Of a stretch of DNA of 64,000 nucleotides, positions 1 to 7,883 are shown in pieces. Below the pieces are notes generated by a model that saw nothing but the letters and a program-made list of their open reading frames with translations, did no database searches and was not told the origin of the DNA. How positions within the stretch are numbered: the first letter of the stretch is position 1; each line of letters begins with the position of its first letter. A program made the position numbers and the translations under genes. Source of the DNA: an uncultured Pseudomonadales bacterium (GTDB lineage: Bacteria; Pseudomonadota; Gammaproteobacteria; Pseudomonadales; Azotimanducaceae). Location of the stretch: the NCBI GenBank assembly GCA_958296295.1, contig OY282460.1:1426001-1490000 (forward strand). The letters run 5' to 3'.

Positions 1-101
1 CACGATCTGAACGCCGCCTCGGAAGGCCGTTTCGTGCTCGGTTTGGGATCGCAGATCCGCGCACACATCACCAAGCGGTTCAACATGCCTTGGTCTTCGC
101 C
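1..101 (+). pseudogene. Luciferase-like (LLM) oxidoreductase, upstream fragment cut by IS
   Basis: The window opens inside a gene read in frame 1. Its residues (about 33) include the GRFVLGLGSQ stretch typical of luciferase-like flavin or F420-dependent oxidoreductases, and it runs to ..NMPWSSP. At 101/102 it enters the insertion sequence, whose DNA adds a few residues and a stop at 121-123. The remaining part of the gene resumes at 1758. Removing the IS and one target duplication restores a continuous reading frame through MPWSSPAARMREF. The true start lies outside the window. The family call rests on both halves together; the gene as it stands should be inactive. Confidence 0.85.
92..101. 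repeat. Target-site duplication, left side of IS copy 1
   Basis: The 10-mer GGTCTTCGCC lies just left of IS copy 1 and recurs exactly at 1758-1767 on its right. The boundary is ambiguous by one base, because the base at 101 could belong to the IS end or to the duplication. Confidence 0.85.
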
Positions 102-1757
102 AGCGATTCCCGCTAATTCCTGAGCCCGCGTGGCACAAGGGCTGGCGGCGCGCTGGAAAATAGTTTCTCGCAGACTTTTGGAGGCGTTGGGGGATAATCG
201 ACTCGATTTCGGGCAAGGAGTCCAAGGATGGGACGCGAGGCGAAGTTTCGGAAGGATCTGTCGATGCCGGGGATGGTGGCGGAGATGCGCCGCTGCTTCG
301 GGCGGATCGGGGACGGGGTGTCGAGCCGCGGGTTGAGTCTGTCGGACTGCCTGATGTCGGGTCTGGCGATCTTCGCGCTGAAGTATCCGTCGCTGCTGCG
401 GTTCGACCGGGATGCTCGCGGGCTTGGCGAGCCGTCGGCGCGGGAGGAGAACCTGCGCGGCCTGTTCGGGATTCGGCGGGCGCCGTCGGACAGCCGGATG
501 CGGGAGCGTCTGGACGTGCTGGAACCGGATGAGCTGCGTCGTCCGTTCAAGCGTCTGTTCGCGCTGGCGCAGCGCGGCGGGGTTCTGCGGGTTTACGAGT
601 GGCTGGGCGGACGGCACCTGCTGTCGGTGGACGGCACGGGGCACTTCTCGTCGCCGACGGTGCATTGCGGCAACTGCTGCGTGAAGAGGCGGCGGGACGG
701 GAGCTTGGAGTACTACCACCAGTCGCTGTGCGCGGTGCTGGTCCATCCGGAGCATCGGCAGGTTCTGCCGGTGGTTCCGCCGGAGCCGATCCTGAAGACG
801 GACGGCGCGAGGAAGAACGACTGCGAGCGGAACGCGTCGAAGCGTCTGCTGACGGCGCTGCGCCGGGAGCATCCGCACCTGCCGCTGGTGGTGGTGGAGG
901 ACGGCCTGGCGTCGAACGGGCCGCACGTCCGGCTGCTGAAGGAGCTGGACATGGGCTTCGTGCTGGGCGCGAAGCCGGGCGACCACAAGGCGCTGTTCGC
1001 GTGGGTCGACGAGTTGGAGTCGGCGCCGCGGGCGCCGGGGGCGAAGCCGGGCGTGGAGCGCTGGGAGACGGTGGACGCGGACGGCGTGGAGCACCGTTTC
1101 CGGTGGTCGAACGGAGCGCCGCTGAACGACTCGCACCCGGATCTGGAGGTGAACTTCCTCGAATATTGGGAAAGGAGGCCGAACGGCAAGGAGAGGCATT
1201 TCTCGTGGGTCACGGACCTGCGGATAGACCGATGGAACGCGATGGAGCTGATGCGTGCCGGGCGGGCGCGCTGGCGGATCGAGAACGAGACGTTCAACAC
1301 CCTGAAGAACCAAGGCTACGAGTTCGAGCACAACTTCGGCCACGGCAAGAAGAATCTGGCGACGGTGTTCGCCTGTTTGATGATGCTGGCGTTCGGCATG
1401 GACCAGTTGCAGGCGACATGCTGCCCGCTGTTCCGGGCGGCGCTGGAGCGCAAGCGGCGTCCGACATACTTCTGGGAGGACTTCCGCTCGCTGTTCACGA
1501 CTTTTCTCCTGCCCGACTGGGACACGTTCTACCGGGCCTTGGCCTTCGGCCACGAGGCGCCCGTGCCGGTGCCGCTCGACACGTCCTGACCCGGACGCCG
1601 GGCCGGGTCGCGCTCGGACCGCCTTGCCTCTTCAGGGAACCGACATCGCCGCCTCCGCATCCACACTAGGCATGGAGGACGGGTCTTGCCCTTTTCTTCA
1701 CAAGCCGACGCCGCAAGCCGACTCGCGAACAGGCCGTGCCGTTAGCGGGAGAACCTG
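102..1757 (+). mobile_element. Insertion sequence, copy 1 (IS4-like, about 1656 bp)
   Basis: A complete element carries one transposase gene and is flanked by a perfect 10-bp direct repeat. Its ends (101-116 and the complement of 1742-1757) form an imperfect 16-bp inverted repeat, CAG then four variable bases and an almost invariant TCCCGCTAA core. A second inverted copy sits at 39601-41256 with identical translations in several frames, so the copies are nearly or fully identical and recent. Duplications of 9-10 bp and a DDE transposase with an R..E..K block fit the IS4 superfamily. The exact IS family cannot be fixed without a database. Confidence 0.92.
228..1589 (+). CDS. DDE transposase of IS copy 1
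   Basis: This 453-residue protein should carry out cut-and-paste transposition of the element. The likely catalytic acidic residues are D135 (SVDGTGHF), D225 (VVVEDGLASN) and E352 or E354 in ARWRIENETFNTLK. That last block resembles the Y-(2)-R-(3)-E-(6)-K signature of IS4 transposases. The amino end (residues 1-130) is the usual DNA-binding part, with the LSDCLMSGLAIFALKYPSLL stretch. The ATG start is preceded by CAAGGAGTCCAAGG, a good ribosome site. The frame is intact with no internal stop, so the enzyme may be active. The translation is identical to that of the inverted copy at 39768-41129. Confidence 0.93.
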   Translation: MGREAKFRKDLSMPGMVAEMRRCFGRIGDGVSSRGLSLSDCLMSGLAIFALKYPSLLRFDRDARGLGEPSAREENLRGLFGIRRAPSDSRMRERLDVLEPDELRRPFKRLFALAQRGGVLRVYEWLGGRHLLSVDGTGHFSSPTVHCGNCCVKRRRDGSLEYYHQSLCAVLVHPEHRQVLPVVPPEPILKTDGARKNDCERNASKRLLTALRREHPHLPLVVVEDGLASNGPHVRLLKELDMGFVLGAKPGDHKALFAWVDELESAPRAPGAKPGVERWETVDADGVEHRFRWSNGAPLNDSHPDLEVNFLEYWERRPNGKERHFSWVTDLRIDRWNAMELMRAGRARWRIENETFNTLKNQGYEFEHNFGHGKKNLATVFACLMMLAFGMDQLQATCCPLFRAALERKRRPTYFWEDFRSLFTTFLLPDWDTFYRALAFGHEAPVPVPLDTS

Positions 1758-1767
1758 GGTCTTCGCC
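1758..1767. repeat. Target-site duplication, right side of IS copy 1
   Basis: This is an exact copy of the 10-mer at 92-101. Together they mark the insertion point inside the oxidoreductase gene. Confidence 0.85.
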
Positions 1768-2470
1768 GGCGGCGCGGATGCGCGAGTTCATCCTCGCCAT
1801 GCGCGCGATCTGGGCGAACTGGCACCAGGGCGAGCCGCTGCAATTCACCGGCAAGTTCTACCGCCACACGCTGATGACGCCATTCTTCACGCCCACCAAC
1901 ACGGAGCACGGCGCCCCGCGGGTGTTCTTGGCGGCGGTGGGGCCGTTGATGACGGAGGTGGCGGGGGAGGTCGCGGACGGCATCATCGTGCATGCGTTCA
2001 CCACCGACAAGTACCTGCGCGAAACCACGTTGCCGGCGTTGGAACGCGGGTTCGCCAAGGCCCGGGCCAAAGGCGAGGACAAGTCCCGCGCCAACTTCGA
2101 GATTTCCTACCCCTGTTTCGTGGTTACCGGCGGTGACGAGCGCCAACTCGAAGCCGCGGCGCGGGCCACCTGTCAGCAGATCGCCTTCTACGGCTCCACG
2201 CCCGCCTACAAGCCGGTGTTGGAGAGCATCGGCGCCGGCGCGTTGCAGCCGGAGCTGAACGCGATGTCCAAACAGGGGCGCTGGGCCGAGATGGGAACGC
2301 TGATCGACGACGGCATGATGCGCCAGTTCGCCGTCGTTGCCGAACCCGGGAACATCGCGGCGGCCATCAAGGCCCGTTTCGGCGATGTGGTGGATCGCAC
2401 TTCCGCGGCCTACGCCCAACTGCCCAAGGCGGATCGGGTCCGTATCGTGCGCGAGCTGACGGCGGCGTGA
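1758..2470 (+). pseudogene. Luciferase-like (LLM) oxidoreductase, downstream fragment
   Basis: This is the remaining 3' part of the gene cut at 101. It continues as SSPAARMREFILAMRAIW and contains GKFYRHTLMTPFF and GPLMTEVAGEVADGIIVHAF, typical of F420- or FMN-dependent luciferase-like oxidoreductases of the TIGR03617-like kind. An open frame extends back to a GTG at 1736 inside the IS, so a truncated protein might be made, but it would lack the amino-terminal part of the barrel. Its TGA overlaps the GTG start of the next gene (2467), which suggests the two were co-transcribed before the insertion. Confidence 0.87.
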
Positions 2471-2895
2471 GGCTGCACCAGATCGCGCTTTCCGTGACGG
2501 ATTTGGACGCCGCCGAGACGTTCTACAGGGATGTGGTGGGTGCGCGGCTGGTGGCGCGATTCGACGTTCCCGGCCTGGTGTTCTTCGACTTGGGCGGCGT
2601 GCGGCTGATGCTCGAATCCGGCCAGCGAGCGGCCGAGGGTGCCGCCGTGTATTTCCATGTGGACGACCTTGAAGCCGCGGTGGCCCGCTTGCGCGCCACG
2701 GGCGTGTCCTTCACCGCCGGGCCGCAGGCGGTCCACACGGACGAAACCGGGCTTTTCGGACCGCCGGGCGAGACCGAGTGGATGGCCTTCTTTCGCGACC
2801 CGGCCGGCAACACCTTGGCGTTGGCGACTCGCAAGCCCCCAAGCGCCGGGACGGATGTGGGCCGGCAAGGGAGCGAAGCCGGGATCGCTTCGTAA
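2467..2895 (+). CDS. VOC-family (glyoxalase/dioxygenase fold) protein
   Basis: This 142-residue protein has the paired beta-alpha-beta-beta-beta modules of the vicinal-oxygen-chelate superfamily. It starts MRLHQIALSVTDLDAAETFY, has the central AVYFHVDDLEAAVARL, and ends with FFRDPAGNTLALATR. Candidate metal ligands are H4, H59 and a late acidic residue. Members include glyoxalase I, epimerases and resistance proteins; the substrate cannot be told. The GTG start overlaps the TGA of the broken oxidoreductase by four bases, so its translation was probably coupled to that gene and may be reduced by the IS upstream. Confidence 0.85.
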   Translation: MRLHQIALSVTDLDAAETFYRDVVGARLVARFDVPGLVFFDLGGVRLMLESGQRAAEGAAVYFHVDDLEAAVARLRATGVSFTAGPQAVHTDETGLFGPPGETEWMAFFRDPAGNTLALATRKPPSAGTDVGRQGSEAGIAS

Positions 2896-2936
2896 GCGCG
2901 GCGCCAATCCGCTCCGGAGCGCGGCGCTCGGCTTGC

Positions 2937-3620
2937 CTACCGGAAGCCGCCGGTCGTTGGCCGTTGGCTTGTGAAGGCGGCCGGCGGCGGCGCCTTTGCG
3001 AAACTCTCGAAACCGTACTCGGCGGCCAGCGCTTGCACCACCTTCGGTGCCACATCCGCGACGGAGCAAGGCCCGGCGATGGCCCGCAGGGTGGTGACGC
3101 CCGTGCCGGCGAGGCCGCAGGGCACGATGCCGGCGTAAGGCCCCAGCGCCATGTCCACGTTCAGCGAGAGGCCGTGGTAGCTGCATCCGCGGCGCACGCG
3201 CAAACCCAAGGCGGCGATCTTGTACGGCCCCGCGTAGACGCCGGGCGCGCCGGCGCGGGTCTGTCCGCAAACGCCGTAGGTCGCGAGCACTTGGACGATG
3301 GCGTTCTCGATGCCGCGCACCAAAGCGCGGATGGAGAGGCCCAGCCGGCGCAAATCGAACAGGAGATAGGCCACGAGCTGGCCGGGGCCGTGGTAGGTGA
3401 TCTGGCCGCCGCGATCGCTCGGAACAACCGGTATGTCGCCGGGCGCGATCACGAATTCGGCGCGGCCGGCTTGGCCTTGGGTGAACACCGGTTGATGTTC
3501 CGTGAGCCAGAGCTCGTCGGGAGTGTCGGCTTCGCGGTCGTCCGTGAACACGCGCATGGCGCGCAACACGTCCCCGTAGGCGGTGTCGACGCCGAGGTCG
3601 CGGACGACGAGTTCGCGCAC
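2937..3620 (-). CDS. lipB: Octanoyltransferase LipB
   Basis: This protein transfers octanoyl groups from acyl carrier protein to lipoyl domains, the first step of lipoate synthesis, in the cytoplasm. At 227 residues it has the usual length. The signature [12 protein letters not shown] is at 70-81, the catalytic lysine is K134 ([10 protein letters not shown]) and the catalytic cysteine is C168 ([10 protein letters not shown]). The start is GTG. It lies 14 bases downstream of dacA, last in the minus-strand run from nadD, the same end position it holds in many gammaproteobacteria. No lipA is present in the window. Confidence 0.96.
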   Translation of the reverse strand: MRELVVRDLGVDTAYGDVLRAMRVFTDDREADTPDELWLTEHQPVFTQGQAGRAEFVIAPGDIPVVPSDRGGQITYHGPGQLVAYLLFDLRRLGLSIRALVRGIENAIVQVLATYGVCGQTRAGAPGVYAGPYKIAALGLRVRRGCSYHGLSLNVDMALGPYAGIVPCGLAGTGVTTLRAIAGPCSVADVAPKVVQALAAEYGFESFAKAPPPAAFTSQRPTTGGFR

Positions 3621-3634
3621 CGGCTTCTGGGCGT

Positions 3635-4840
3635 TTATTCCGCTGCGGCGGCGGACTCGGCGCCGGCCTGCGCCTCTTCTTCGCCTAGACCGAGCAGATC
3701 ATGGAAGAGCAAGTAGAACCAGTCGCCCAATTTGGCGAACGCGCCGGCTTCCTCGACGGCGGCGTCCGCGAGCAGCGGGACCGTCGCGACGATCTCGTCG
3801 TCCAAGCTCACCCGCGCCACGCCGACCTGGATGCCGGCCGCGATGGGGGCTTCGAGTCGCGGCAGGTCCAGGGCGGCACTTAAGGCCTCGTGACGGCCGC
3901 GCGGTATGGTGACGCGCACGGCTTCGCGCACCGTGGCGGTGACGGTGTCCTCCTCTCCGTACCACACCGGGCGCTCGGCCACGACTTCGCCGGCATCGTA
4001 GAGGGTTAGCGTCTCGAAGTAGCGAAAGCCCCACGCGAGCAGTTTCTGGGCGTCGCGAAAGCGCGCGTCGTCGGTTTCGGCGCCCATCGTCACGGCGATG
4101 AAGCGCGTGCCGTCGCGCTTGGCGGAGGCGACCAGGCAGTACCCGGCGGCAGCGGTCAAACCCGTCTTCACGCCGTCGGCGGACTGATCGCGCCACAGCA
4201 GGCGGTTGCGGTTGGGCTGGTTGATGCCGCCGTATTCGAAGGAGCGCTCGGAATACATGGCGTAGTGCTCCGGGTGGCGGGCGATCAATTCCGCGGCGAG
4301 CACGGCCAGGTCCCGCGCCGAGGCGTGGTGGCCGTCGTCCGGCAGTCCGGTGGCGTTGACGAAGCGCGAGGCGCTGAGCCCCAGCTCTTCGGCATGGGCG
4401 TTCATCATGTTGGCGAAGCCCTCTTCGTCGCCGCCGATGAACTCGGCGAGCGCCACGCTCGCGTCGTTGCCGGATTGGATGACGATGCCGCGCAGCAGAT
4501 CCTCCAGGCGCACCTTGGTGCCTTCGCGCACGAACGTCTTGGAACCGCCGGTGCGCCACGCCTTCACGCTGATGGGGACTTCGTCGTCCAAGCGCACTCG
4601 GCCGGCGGCCAGTTCGCTGGCGGCGACGAAGCTGGTCATGATCTTGGTGAGGCTGGCCGGCGGCAAAGGCGTGTCGCTGTCGCGCTCGGCGAGCACAACG
4701 CGGGTGTCCGCTGCCATCAGGATGTAGCCCTTGGAGGAGATCTGCGGCGCGTCCGGCACGAGGTCCGCGGCCGGCTGGGCAAGCGCCGACAGGCCCCAAG
4801 CGAGGGCGAGCAGGCCAATGGTGCTGGTCGCGGGACGCAT
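3635..4840 (-). CDS. dacA: D-alanyl-D-alanine carboxypeptidase (PBP5/6 type)
   Basis: This is a periplasmic low-molecular-weight penicillin-binding protein that trims the terminal D-Ala from peptidoglycan pentapeptides. A signal peptide ends near residue 21 (GLSALAQP). The three active-site motifs are present: SLTK (63-66), SGN (123-125) and KTG (225-227). A PBP5-type beta domain follows (about 285-365). The carboxy end ([15 protein letters not shown]) could form the amphipathic helix that holds the protein at the membrane. Length is 401 residues, normal for the family. It sits between rlpA (6 bases upstream) and lipB, as in Escherichia and Pseudomonas. Confidence 0.95.
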   Translation of the reverse strand: MRPATSTIGLLALAWGLSALAQPAADLVPDAPQISSKGYILMAADTRVVLAERDSDTPLPPASLTKIMTSFVAASELAAGRVRLDDEVPISVKAWRTGGSKTFVREGTKVRLEDLLRGIVIQSGNDASVALAEFIGGDEEGFANMMNAHAEELGLSASRFVNATGLPDDGHHASARDLAVLAAELIARHPEHYAMYSERSFEYGGINQPNRNRLLWRDQSADGVKTGLTAAAGYCLVASAKRDGTRFIAVTMGAETDDARFRDAQKLLAWGFRYFETLTLYDAGEVVAERPVWYGEEDTVTATVREAVRVTIPRGRHEALSAALDLPRLEAPIAAGIQVGVARVSLDDEIVATVPLLADAAVEEAGAFAKLGDWFYLLFHDLLGLGEEEAQAGAESAAAAE

Positions 4841-4846
4841 GGCGGT

Positions 4847-5647
4847 TCACTCCTCTGCGATGACTGGCGCTTGGATGGGGCCGTTGTGGAACTGCAGCAA
4901 CGCGCGCAACCGTTCCGCCGCGCGCCGCGTTGGCACGGGGCCGACGCGCACGCGCAACGTGCCGCCGCGCCGCACGACGTCGGTGCGCTCGGGAACCAGG
5001 GCGCGAACGTTCTCGTGCGTGGCGCTTGCGCCTTGCCAGTCTCTGAACGGGCCGGCGTAAACGAAGAACCGGCCGCCGGGTGCCGGGTCGCGCGGCGCGG
5101 GCTCGGCCGGCAGCACGGTCTCCACGCGCACGTTGGCGACGCCTCGATCGTGAAAGCCGAGTTTCACCGCGGCGGCGTAGGAGAGGTCTATGATGCGTTC
5201 GGCGTGGAACGGGCCGCGGTCGTTCACGCGCACGATGGTTTGGCGGGCGTTGTCGACGTTGACCACGCGCACATAGGTGGGAATGGGCAGCGAGCGGTGG
5301 GCGGCGGTGAGCTTGTACATGTCGTAGGGCTCGCCGCTGGAGGTGGTTCTGCCGTGGAACTTGTAGCCGTACCAGGACGCCTTGCCCTCCTCGCGGTAGC
5401 CGGCCTCGGTGGCAAGCACTTCGTAATGCTTGCCGAAAACGACGTAGGGGCTGTTGCCGCGGCTGCTCTTCGGCTCCACGCGCACCGTCGGTTCGGGTAG
5501 CTCCAGCAGCCCGGGCGGCGGAACGGGGGGGCCGGAGTCCTGCTCCGGCCGGGGCGTTGGCGCGGCGCGGTTTGGCGTCGCCGCGCAACCCGCCAGCAGA
5601 CCGGCCAGCACCAGCACACCGCCGGCGAATGCCTGCCTAGGCGTCAT
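4847..5647 (-). CDS. rlpA: Septal-ring lytic transglycosylase RlpA-like lipoprotein
   Basis: This 266-residue outer-membrane lipoprotein has a lipobox LLAGC with Cys21, a double-psi barrel (about 80-170, with GKASWYGYKFHGRTTSSGE and RVNDRGPFHAERIIDLS) and a carboxy-terminal SPOR domain (about 185-258) that should bind denuded septal glycan. RlpA of Pseudomonas cleaves such glycan. I chose the ATG at 5647 because it gives a proper lipoprotein signal and overlaps the mltB stop by four bases (ATGA). A longer open frame upstream in this phase is only a shadow of mltB. Coupled translation with mltB is likely. Confidence 0.94.
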   Translation of the reverse strand: MTPRQAFAGGVLVLAGLLAGCAATPNRAAPTPRPEQDSGPPVPPPGLLELPEPTVRVEPKSSRGNSPYVVFGKHYEVLATEAGYREEGKASWYGYKFHGRTTSSGEPYDMYKLTAAHRSLPIPTYVRVVNVDNARQTIVRVNDRGPFHAERIIDLSYAAAVKLGFHDRGVANVRVETVLPAEPAPRDPAPGGRFFVYAGPFRDWQGASATHENVRALVPERTDVVRRGGTLRVRVGPVPTRRAAERLRALLQFHNGPIQAPVIAEE

Positions 5648-6651
5648 CCGTCGAAGCGCGCCTTGATGGCTTCGCTGAGCTGGTAGACCGCCAACGCGTA
5701 CATGGCGCTGCGGTTGTAGCGGGTGATGACGTGGAAGTCGTGCAGGGCCAGCCAATACTCGAAGCCGTCTTCGGTCTCCATCTTGTACAGCGCGGCTTTG
5801 GCGGTGGCGGGCAGACGCTCGGCGCCCGTGACGCCGCGCGCGCGGAGCGCCGCCACGGTGTGGTCGAGATCCAACCCGGTGGTTGCGAGTTCGCCGGCGC
5901 CCGGGTCGCCAAGCCGCACCTGCACGGCCACCGGCGCGTCGCCACGCCAGCCGTGACGGGCGAAGTAGTTGGCGACGCTGCCCACCGCGTCCGGGACGTT
6001 GCGCCAAATGTCGCGCTTGCCGTCGCCGTCGAAATCCACGGCGAACGACCGGTAGCTGGACGGAATGAATTGCCCGTAACCCATCGCGCCGGCGTAGGAG
6101 CCTTTGAACGCGAACGGATCCTCGCTCTCTTCGCGCGCCAGCAGCAGGAATTCGGTTAGCTGGCCGCGGAAAAACTTCGCCCGGCGCGGGTAGTCGAACG
6201 CCAGAGTCGAGAGCGCGTCCATGACGGGATAGCTGCCCTTGATGCGGCCGTAGGACGTCTCCACGCCAAGTATGGCGACGACGATCGCCGGGCGGACGCC
6301 GTACTCGGCCGCGGCGGTGTCAAGCGTGTCGCGGTGCTGCCGCCAGAAGGCGACGCCATCGTCGATGCGTCTTTCCTTGATGAATATCCGCCGGTACTGG
6401 TGCCAAACCAGCGCTTTCTCGGCGGGTTTGGAAATCTTCGCGAGCACGTCCTCGTTCTTGTTCGCGGTGGCGAACACGCCCTTGAGCCAATAACGATCGA
6501 AGTCGTGGGCGCTGGCGAGCTGGGCCATGTACTCGACCACTTCCGGCCGGGCGGAGTAGTCGGCCGAGGCGCCGGCCGCGGCCAGCAAGAGCAGCGCTGC
6601 CGTTCGCCGGGCGATTGCCACAGGCCGTGGCGGGCGATCTGGTGGTTCCAT
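5644..6651 (-). CDS. mltB: Lytic murein transglycosylase B
   Basis: This enzyme cleaves peptidoglycan glycan strands to give 1,6-anhydro ends. The 335-residue protein has a membrane-spanning signal (about 13-30) without a lipobox, so it is probably a soluble periplasmic or anchored form. The catalytic glutamate is E131 in VETSYGR, followed by FAFKGSYAGAMGYGQFIPSSY, typical of the family-3 lysozyme-like fold. The start is the ATG at 6651, supported by AAAGGAG about 9 bases upstream; a longer frame reaching 6729 has no such support. It is placed between rodA and rlpA in the elongation gene cluster. Confidence 0.94.
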   Translation of the reverse strand: MEPPDRPPRPVAIARRTAALLLLAAAGASADYSARPEVVEYMAQLASAHDFDRYWLKGVFATANKNEDVLAKISKPAEKALVWHQYRRIFIKERRIDDGVAFWRQHRDTLDTAAAEYGVRPAIVVAILGVETSYGRIKGSYPVMDALSTLAFDYPRRAKFFRGQLTEFLLLAREESEDPFAFKGSYAGAMGYGQFIPSSYRSFAVDFDGDGKRDIWRNVPDAVGSVANYFARHGWRGDAPVAVQVRLGDPGAGELATTGLDLDHTVAALRARGVTGAERLPATAKAALYKMETEDGFEYWLALHDFHVITRYNRSAMYALAVYQLSEAIKARFDG

Positions 6652-6725
6652 CTCCGAACTCCTTTTCGGTTTACGGCCGGCCACAGCGGTTCCTTGTGGC
6701 CCATTCGTGTCCGCGGCGCAGCCGT

Positions 6726-7844
6726 TCAACGACCGCGCTCGTACGCCGACAGTACGATGCCGAAGCTGACGAGCACCGTCACCGCCGCCGTTCCGCCATA
6801 GCTTACCAACGGCAGCGGCACGCCGACCACGGGCAGCAGCCCGGACACCATTGCGATGTTAACAAAAACATAGGCGAAGAAAACCAGCGTGAGACCGCCC
6901 GCCGCCAGCCGGGCGAACGTGTCCCGCGCTTGCGTGGCGATGTACAAGCCGCGGGCGATCACGACGACGTACAACGCCATCGCCACAGTCACGCCGATGA
7001 GGCCGAGCTCTTCGCCGATCACGGCGATGATGAAGTCCGTCCTGCTTTCCGGCAAAAAACCCAGCTGGCTTTGGGTGCCCTCGAACAGGCCCTTGCCGCG
7101 GAAGCCGCCGGAGCCGATCGCCGTTTTGGATTGCAGGATGTTCCAACCCGCGCCTTGCGGATCCCGTCCGGGATCGAACAGCGTCAGCACCCGCTGCTTC
7201 TGGTAGTCGCGCATGACGAAGAACCACAAGAGCGGTGCCGCGGCCAAGCCCGCGCCGCCGGCGTACGCCAGGTGCCGCCAACGCAGACCCGCCAACAACA
7301 ATACGCCGAAACCGCCGGCGCAGACCAACAGCGCGGTACCGAGATCCGGCTGCATGGCGATGAGTCCGGCCGGGACGCCGGCCATGAGCAGCACTACCGC
7401 GACGTCGCGCAGGTTCGGCGGCAGCGGGCGATCGTGCAGATACCACGCGGCGGCCAGCGGCACTGCCAGCTTCACGAGTTCCGACGGCTGAAAGCGTGGC
7501 AGTCCGGGCAGGTCCAGCCAGCGCTGGGAACCCTTGGCCGTGGCGCCAACCAGCATCACCACGGCCAGCAACCCCACCGCGACCAGATACAGCGCCGGCA
7601 TCCATCGGCGAAAGAGACGCGGACTGAGCTGCGCGACGACGAGCATGACCACAAAGCCGATGACCAACCGCAACGCTTGGGCGCCTAGTACCGCGGGGTC
7701 GTTGCGGGCGGCGCTGTTCAACACCAAGAGGCCAAAGCCGACCAGCGCGGCCAGGGCCAGCAGCAGCCAAGGGTCCACATGCAAGCTGGACGTGCGTTCC
7801 GAGCCGCCGGAGCGCGGCATCGCCCATGAGAAGTCCTTGGCCAC
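6726..7844 (-). CDS. rodA: Peptidoglycan polymerase RodA (SEDS family)
   Basis: This is an inner-membrane glycosyltransferase of the elongation complex that polymerises lipid II together with PBP2. The 372-residue protein has about ten hydrophobic spans. Family hallmarks are SQRWLDLPGLPRFQPSELVKL, QPDLGTALLV and, near the end, GLLPVVGVPLPLVSYGGTAA. The GTG start at 7844 may be replaced by the ATG eight codons on. It lies 39 bases after mrdA, matching the standard mrdA-mrdB pair. Confidence 0.96.
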   Translation of the reverse strand: MAKDFSWAMPRSGGSERTSSLHVDPWLLLALAALVGFGLLVLNSAARNDPAVLGAQALRLVIGFVVMLVVAQLSPRLFRRWMPALYLVAVGLLAVVMLVGATAKGSQRWLDLPGLPRFQPSELVKLAVPLAAAWYLHDRPLPPNLRDVAVVLLMAGVPAGLIAMQPDLGTALLVCAGGFGVLLLAGLRWRHLAYAGGAGLAAAPLLWFFVMRDYQKQRVLTLFDPGRDPQGAGWNILQSKTAIGSGGFRGKGLFEGTQSQLGFLPESRTDFIIAVIGEELGLIGVTVAMALYVVVIARGLYIATQARDTFARLAAGGLTLVFFAYVFVNIAMVSGLLPVVGVPLPLVSYGGTAAVTVLVSFGIVLSAYERGR

Positions 7845-7883
7845 AGCGCCGGCGGGGGTTGCGGAACGCTTGGGGTGGCGGGC

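Noticed and set aside
1736..2470. Functional truncated oxidoreductase starting inside the IS
   Set aside because: A GTG exists, but the protein would lack the first barrel strands and the flavin-site region, so it is listed as a pseudogene fragment.
4847..6007. Longer RlpA with a 120-residue amino extension
   Set aside because: The extra part is the out-of-frame shadow of mltB; the ATG at 5647 gives a correct lipoprotein signal.
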